64,000 nt of DNA, taken from positions 4,560 to 68,559 of the forward strand of contig CAZWDS010000009.1 of NCBI GenBank assembly GCA_964632495.1, read 5' to 3'. Made by a program: the position numbers and the translations under genes. The notes beneath the pieces were generated by a model that worked only from the letters and a program-made list of their open reading frames with translations, did not search any database and was not told the origin of the DNA. This DNA is from CALKXV01 sp964632495. GTDB taxonomy: Bacteria > Pseudomonadota > Alphaproteobacteria > Rhodobacterales > Rhodobacteraceae. Below, piece by piece: positions 59,864 through 64,000 of this stretch; the first letter of the stretch is position 1, and every line of letters begins with the position of its first letter.

Positions 59864-60474
59864 AGGCCCAGCCATCCCTTAATCAGACTTGCAAGCGTCG
59901 CGCCTGCAAAGATGAGCGTCGCGATCCAGACCGTGCCGATCACCGAGCCGACCAGAACAAGAATGCCGTCGCGTTGCAACAATCCCATCGAGATCAGAAC
60001 CACGGCAAAGCCCGGGACCGTGTTCGTGCCGGGCAGGGGCACAAGGATTGACGCGCTGAACAGCACCAGTGCAAGGCCGACAAACCGGTCAAATGGGGCA
60101 TGGGTCAATGCTGCAAACCGCGGGCGGCTCAGCGCCTCGACCCGTTCCAGCCAGGGTTTCGCCCGCTCGGCCAGATTTTGCAGGCTGGCTTTCGAGACCT
60201 CCCGCCCACCAAGGCGTTTGGGAAGCCAAGGTGCTTTGCGGCCCAACAGGATCTGCGCTGAGATAAACATCAAAGGCAAAGCGACGACTTGCGGGATGCC
60301 GTAGAGAAACGGAATGCAGCAGGGCAACGCAAGGACCAATAGAAAAAGCCCGAACGCCCGTTCGTGAAGCTGGGCGAGAATCCAGTCCAGCGTGACGATG
60401 TCGCCCTCGGCGTCTTCGGCCAACCGAAAAAGCCGACGCGATATCGGCATTTCGTCATGGGATTGCGTGTCCAT
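59860..60474 (-). CDS. exoD: ExoD-family exopolysaccharide protein
   Basis: 204 residues (MDTQSHDEMPISRRLFRLAE). An integral membrane protein with helices at about 34-90 and 140-200 and the family core LALPCCIPFLYGIPQVVALP. It was first linked to exopolysaccharide and alkaline tolerance in Sinorhizobium; the biochemical role is unknown. It overlaps dsbB by four bases. Confidence 0.85.
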   Translation of the reverse strand: MDTQSHDEMPISRRLFRLAEDAEGDIVTLDWILAQLHERAFGLFLLVLALPCCIPFLYGIPQVVALPLMFISAQILLGRKAPWLPKRLGGREVSKASLQNLAERAKPWLERVEALSRPRFAALTHAPFDRFVGLALVLFSASILVPLPGTNTVPGFAVVLISMGLLQRDGILVLVGSVIGTVWIATLIFAGATLASLIKGWLGL

Positions 60475-60629
60475 TCGGGGCGTCTCCGGTCAACTGCTTG
60501 TTCGCCACCGTCGCCCTACCAAACCGCTGTCGCCTATACCACTCTTCAATTTTGCCGATGCCGTTGCTGTCAGAGTGTGGCATGTGCAGTATGCGCACAC
60601 ATGACTGGTGACGGTGAGGGAGAGCTTGG

Positions 60630-61481
60630 ATGAAGTGGCAGGGGCGACGGGGCAGCAGCAATATCGAGGATCGACGCGGCAGGACGATGGCGCGGGGCGG
60701 CGGTATGGGGCTGATCGGGATTTTGGTCGTTTTGGGCCTTGGCATGTTGTTCGGTGTCGATGTCACGCCATTCTTACAGGGCCAGCAAGGGGGCGCTCAG
60801 GTGCAGCAAAGCAATGCGCCTTTGACCGAGGCTGACGAGCGTGCGGGACAGTTTGTGTCCGTCACTTTGGCCGATACCGAGGAAATCTGGGCCGACATTT
60901 TCCGCCGTCAGGTGGGCGAGACGTATCAGCCGCCCACCTTGGTGCTGTTCAAAGGCGTGACGCAATCACCCTGTGGTGGAGCTTCTGGCGCGACGGGGCC
61001 GTTTTACTGCCCGGCGGATCGCAAGGTCTATCTGGACACTGGGTTCTTCACGACGATGCAAAACCGCATGGGCGCAGGCGGTGATTTCGCGGCCGCTTAC
61101 GTGGTGGCCCATGAAGTGGCGCATCACGTGCAGAACGAGTTGGGCATTTTGGGGCAAGCGAACCGGTTGCGCGCGCAATCCAGCCAAGAGCAATCCAATC
61201 AGATTTCGGTGCGGATCGAACTGCAAGCGGATTGTTTTTCGGGCATCTGGGCGCGTCTGGCGGATCAGCGGTTCGGATCACTGGAGCGCGGCGATGTGGC
61301 CGAGGCGATGAATGCGGCCAAGCAGATCGGCGATGATACGTTGCAACGCAGCGCGGGCCGCGTGCCTCAGCCGCACACGTTTACCCATGGCACATCAGAG
61401 CAACGTCAGAGGTGGTTCGCCACCGGGTTTGACAGCGCCGATGTACAGGCCTGCGATACATTCTCGACGCGTCAGCTATAA
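60630..61481 (+). CDS. Neutral zinc metallopeptidase (YpfJ family)
   Basis: 283 residues (MKWQGRRGSSNIEDRRGRTM). A membrane helix follows at about residues 32-50 (IGILVVLGLGMLFGVDVTPF). The zinc motif VAHEVAHHVQNELG is at about residues 158-171 and a downstream ELQADCFSGIWA Glu supplies the third ligand. GGGAGAGCTTGG stands upstream. It is probably a periplasmic-facing protease of unknown substrate. Confidence 0.88.
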   Translation: MKWQGRRGSSNIEDRRGRTMARGGGMGLIGILVVLGLGMLFGVDVTPFLQGQQGGAQVQQSNAPLTEADERAGQFVSVTLADTEEIWADIFRRQVGETYQPPTLVLFKGVTQSPCGGASGATGPFYCPADRKVYLDTGFFTTMQNRMGAGGDFAAAYVVAHEVAHHVQNELGILGQANRLRAQSSQEQSNQISVRIELQADCFSGIWARLADQRFGSLERGDVAEAMNAAKQIGDDTLQRSAGRVPQPHTFTHGTSEQRQRWFATGFDSADVQACDTFSTRQL

Positions 61482-61591
61482 GGCCGGTGAGTTCTGGCTG
61501 ATCTGTCTTGGTCGACCCAGAGCTCACGCTTGTCACGCGCCTCTGATTGCCTCTATGGTCAATAAATCGCTTGTTTTGAGTAAGGTATTCA

Positions 61592-62716
61592 TTGATACGC
61601 GTAACATTTTCACTTTCGGTCTTCATGCTGGCCGCGCTTCCGGTCTTGGCTGAAAACACTCTAAGTCCTCAGTGTCAGAAAATCCGCGACGATATTCTGG
61701 CAGACCATCCGACAGATTTTGAGCAATGCGGGGCCGAGGTTGCAGCCTATGAGTTGGACCAATGCACGCCGCCCGAGACGTTTGGCGGCGAAGTTCCGAC
61801 CAGTCATATGATCCTGGCGATGGATGCGTCTGGGTCGATGGCTGGGCAGGTCGGCGGTGAAACCAAAATGGCGATTGCGCAGCGCGAAGCCTTGGCGTTC
61901 CTGACCGAGATCCCGCGCGAAGTAAAAGTTGGCCTGGCCGTCTATGGGCATCGCGGGAACAACCAGTTGGATGGCAAGGTCGAAAGCTGTGAAACGACCG
62001 AATTGATCCATGATTTCAGTGCGAACCGGCGACAGCTGAAAGACTCGATTTCGGCGCTTAGACCCACGGGCTGGACGGCTTTGGGGGGTGTTTTGAACTT
62101 TGCAGGCGAGGTGGTGGCCGAGTTGGACCCTCCGAGAGAGGGAGAACTTGCGCCGGTGATCTATATTCTTTCGGATGGGGAAGAAACTTGCGACGGTGAT
62201 CCGGTGGCCGCTGCCGCTGCACTTTATGAAGCTGGCGTTCAGACGACGGTGAATACCATCGGGTTTGACGTGGATGCAGACACTGCCGCGCAATTGGAAG
62301 CGATCGCGGATGCCGCAGGTGGCACCTATTATCCAGCTGACACGGCGCAGTCTTTGCGCGATCAGTTGAATGCGATCCGTGACAGCGAGATTTCGCTGAA
62401 CAACTACAATCTATGCGTCAATCGCAACATGGGTCGCATCGCGATGGTCTATCACAATGCCAGCGTAGAGCTGGTTGGCTGTTTTGGCCGGAACAACCCG
62501 GCAAAGGCACGCGGCGCCCTTTTGAATGCCATGAACAAGGCCGAGCGCGAGAACGCGCCCGAAGCCGCTTGTGCCGCTGAAATCCGGGATTTCGCCTTGA
62601 ACCGGATGGATTCGGGAGCGGATTGGCTGTCGTCGCGGGCAGATCCTTTGACGCAAGACCCACTTCGGCTCATTGAAGACTACCGCAGCTCTGTCTGGAA
62701 ATCTCAAGCAGACTGA
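61592..62716 (+). CDS. Exported von Willebrand factor A domain protein
   Basis: 374 residues from a TTG start (MIRVTFSLSVFMLAALPVLA). A signal peptide ends about residue 21. The VWA MIDAS is intact: MILAMDASGSMAGQ (about residue 72), Thr in RPTGWTALGGVLNFA, and Asp in ILSDGEETCDGDPVA. A helical C-terminal region (FALNRMDSGADWLSSRADPL) follows. It probably binds a ligand or partner protein in the periplasm. It stands alone between a metalloprotease and an MFS transporter, so no system is evident. Confidence 0.82.
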   Translation: MIRVTFSLSVFMLAALPVLAENTLSPQCQKIRDDILADHPTDFEQCGAEVAAYELDQCTPPETFGGEVPTSHMILAMDASGSMAGQVGGETKMAIAQREALAFLTEIPREVKVGLAVYGHRGNNQLDGKVESCETTELIHDFSANRRQLKDSISALRPTGWTALGGVLNFAGEVVAELDPPREGELAPVIYILSDGEETCDGDPVAAAAALYEAGVQTTVNTIGFDVDADTAAQLEAIADAAGGTYYPADTAQSLRDQLNAIRDSEISLNNYNLCVNRNMGRIAMVYHNASVELVGCFGRNNPAKARGALLNAMNKAERENAPEAACAAEIRDFALNRMDSGADWLSSRADPLTQDPLRLIEDYRSSVWKSQAD

Positions 62717-62735
62717 GTTTCAGGGGGCAGCGTCG

Positions 62736-63947
62736 TCACGCCGGGACCCGGCGCTTTGGACCGATCCTTGCCAAAAGCATGAGTGCGATAGAGACGTTCA
62801 GGACGTTCCAGCCGACCCCGTGCCAGATGGCCATCGCATATGATCCGGTCTGGTCATAAAGCCAACCTGCCGCCCATCCACCAAGGCCCATGCCAACGAT
62901 GGTGGCGCCGATCACGATGCCGACGCGTTTTCCCGCCTCTTCAGGGGGCATGTATTCGCGCACGATGATGGCATAGCTGGGCACGATGCCGCCTTGGGAC
63001 AAACCGAAGATCAGCGCGACCACGAAAAGCGACGTTAGCCCGCCGTTCAGCAAGAACAGACAAAGCGCGATCATCTGGAACGTGCCGCCGATGGCGAGGG
63101 TCATCAGGCCTCCGAACCGGTCGGCGAAGGCGCCGAAGGCAAGGCGCGAGATCACGCCGCCGGCCAGCATGAGGCTAAGCATGCCAGCGCCCGCCGCCGG
63201 ACCGTAGCCCCGGTCGATGCAAAGCGCGACAATGTGAACCTGCGGCATCGCCATGGCCATGCAGCAGCCGACCCCGGCCAGCATCAGAAGGGCTTGCAGC
63301 ACCTGTGGCGGCAATCCAGTGGATTGGGCGTTTTCTGCCGCCAGAGTGCGCGCCTTTGTTGCCGAGGCCGTGTCGATGCGGCGGCGCAGGAGGCGGGCAC
63401 CGGGGATGAGGACCAGAAGGGTGACGCAGGCCAACATCAGGTAAGCGCCGCGCCAGCCATGATCGACCATGATCCAGGCAATGATCGGCGGCCAAAGCGT
63501 GCCGGACAGGTAATTGCCGCTGGCCGCAATGGCGACCGCGATGCCGCGCCGTTTCAGGAACCATAGCGAGATATCGGCGATCAGGGGGCCAAAGCTGGCC
63601 GCCGCGCCGAGACCCAGAAAGAAGTGCAGCGCGATAATGACCGGGATGGACGGAACAAATGTAGAGGCTCCAAAACCGAAAGCCAGTGACAGAGCCGCGC
63701 CCGTCAGGACCGGCGCCATGCCAAAACGATCCACCGCACGGCCCAAAGCCAGGTTGCCAATCGCGAAGCCGACCATGGTGACCGTATAGGGCAGGCTGGC
63801 GGCACTGCGCGAACCGCCGAAGTCTGCCTGCATCTCGGGCAGAACCACGATGGTGGCCCACATGCCGATGCTGCCAACGATGGACAGGACAAGGCTGATC
63901 CAGAGACGTTGCCAGGCATAGGGGCTGTCGAGTTCACAGGTCTCCAT
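62736..63947 (-). CDS. MFS transporter
   Basis: 403 residues with twelve predicted membrane helices. RSAASLPYTVTMVGFAIGNL and GRAVDRFGMAPVLTG carry the MFS loop 2-3 motif, and FGAFADRFGGLMTL repeats it in the second half. The layout resembles monocarboxylate or oxalate:formate-type carriers, but the substrate is unknown. It converges on the VWA gene with 19 bases between. Confidence 0.88.
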   Translation of the reverse strand: METCELDSPYAWQRLWISLVLSIVGSIGMWATIVVLPEMQADFGGSRSAASLPYTVTMVGFAIGNLALGRAVDRFGMAPVLTGAALSLAFGFGASTFVPSIPVIIALHFFLGLGAAASFGPLIADISLWFLKRRGIAVAIAASGNYLSGTLWPPIIAWIMVDHGWRGAYLMLACVTLLVLIPGARLLRRRIDTASATKARTLAAENAQSTGLPPQVLQALLMLAGVGCCMAMAMPQVHIVALCIDRGYGPAAGAGMLSLMLAGGVISRLAFGAFADRFGGLMTLAIGGTFQMIALCLFLLNGGLTSLFVVALIFGLSQGGIVPSYAIIVREYMPPEEAGKRVGIVIGATIVGMGLGGWAAGWLYDQTGSYAMAIWHGVGWNVLNVSIALMLLARIGPKRRVPA

Positions 63948-64000
63948 AGTCGCAACGCAAGGGCTGCGGCCTTGGTGGAGCCAGTGAAAAAGCGCGTTTG

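Noticed and set aside
1..64000. CRISPR arrays, prophage, transposases, defence islands, rRNA or tRNA genes
   Set aside because: Looked for on both strands; no regularly spaced repeats, integrase, transposase or tRNA-like cloverleaf was seen.

Overview
This 64 kb window is chromosomal DNA from an alphaproteobacterium, most likely a marine member of the Rhodobacteraceae (Roseobacter group). The reasons are the moderately high GC content, the adjacent sciP-ctrA pair, the der/bamB, dxr/rseP/bamA/ompH and fabZ/lpxA/lpxI/lpxB gene sets, the exported VPLPA-type C-terminal sorting protein, and an alphaproteobacterial LexA box (GTTC-N7-GTTC). Almost all of it is core housekeeping. I see no prophage, insertion sequence, CRISPR array, rRNA or tRNA gene.

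Layout. 0-5 kb: the start of a leftward efflux adaptor gene, then a rightward yfgM-like/bamB/der/LRR group and a small EF-hand protein. 5-13.5 kb: serS (leftward), a Ppx/GppA phosphatase, an orphan 570-residue secreted-looking protein, a Bax-inhibitor-1 protein, a DUF1127 protein, a LysR regulator converging on a quinone reductase, and an XRE regulator. 13.5-18 kb: hisN, then two purine-deaminase-type amidohydrolases on either side of a LysE exporter. 17.7-26.5 kb: mgtE, 5-formyl-THF cyclo-ligase, a YmdB-type phosphodiesterase, a DMT transporter, an SLC13 permease, an M42 peptidase and several small or poorly known proteins. 26.5-36.7 kb: miaA (leftward), then the envelope and translation cluster pyrH-dtd-frr-uppS-cdsA-dxr-rseP-bamA-ompH. 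36.7-42 kb: a flavodoxin, an esterase and the lipid A block fabZ-lpxA-lpxI-lpxB, all leftward, so the lipid A block is inverted relative to bamA-ompH. 42-50 kb: mnmA, sciP, ctrA, ligA, recG, and a small SOS-type transcription unit. 50-64 kb: a NifU-like scaffold and hisI, a 10-N assembly gap, gluQRS, a methyltransferase, trmFO, a membrane protein, an outer-membrane protein, gyrA, the CTERM protein, dsbB, exoD, a zinc metallopeptidase, a VWA protein and an MFS transporter. The last 53 bases (63948-64000) hold nothing I can name.

How the genes work together. Much of the window serves envelope biogenesis: BamA/BamB/OmpH and YfgM-like assembly and folding factors, RseP stress proteolysis, UppS/CdsA/DXR lipid precursors, FabZ/LpxA/LpxI/LpxB lipid A synthesis and DsbB oxidation. 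A second group handles tRNA and translation: SerS, MiaA, Dtd, RRF, MnmA, GluQ-RS and TrmFO. CtrA and SciP are the cell-cycle and motility regulators, and a good CtrA box sits upstream of the CTERM protein at 59 kb.

The most interesting unexplained signal is at 49358-49740. A LexA-type box is followed by a 39-residue single-helix membrane protein, then a strongly base-paired RNA stretch and a canonical terminator. The layout resembles SOS-induced small membrane proteins such as SidA (Caulobacter) or TisB (E. coli). Other signals worth checking are a pseudoknot-like pair of inverted repeats ahead of frr, a TTA-rich in-frame insertion in GluQ-RS, and two families of short dispersed repeats near gene ends.
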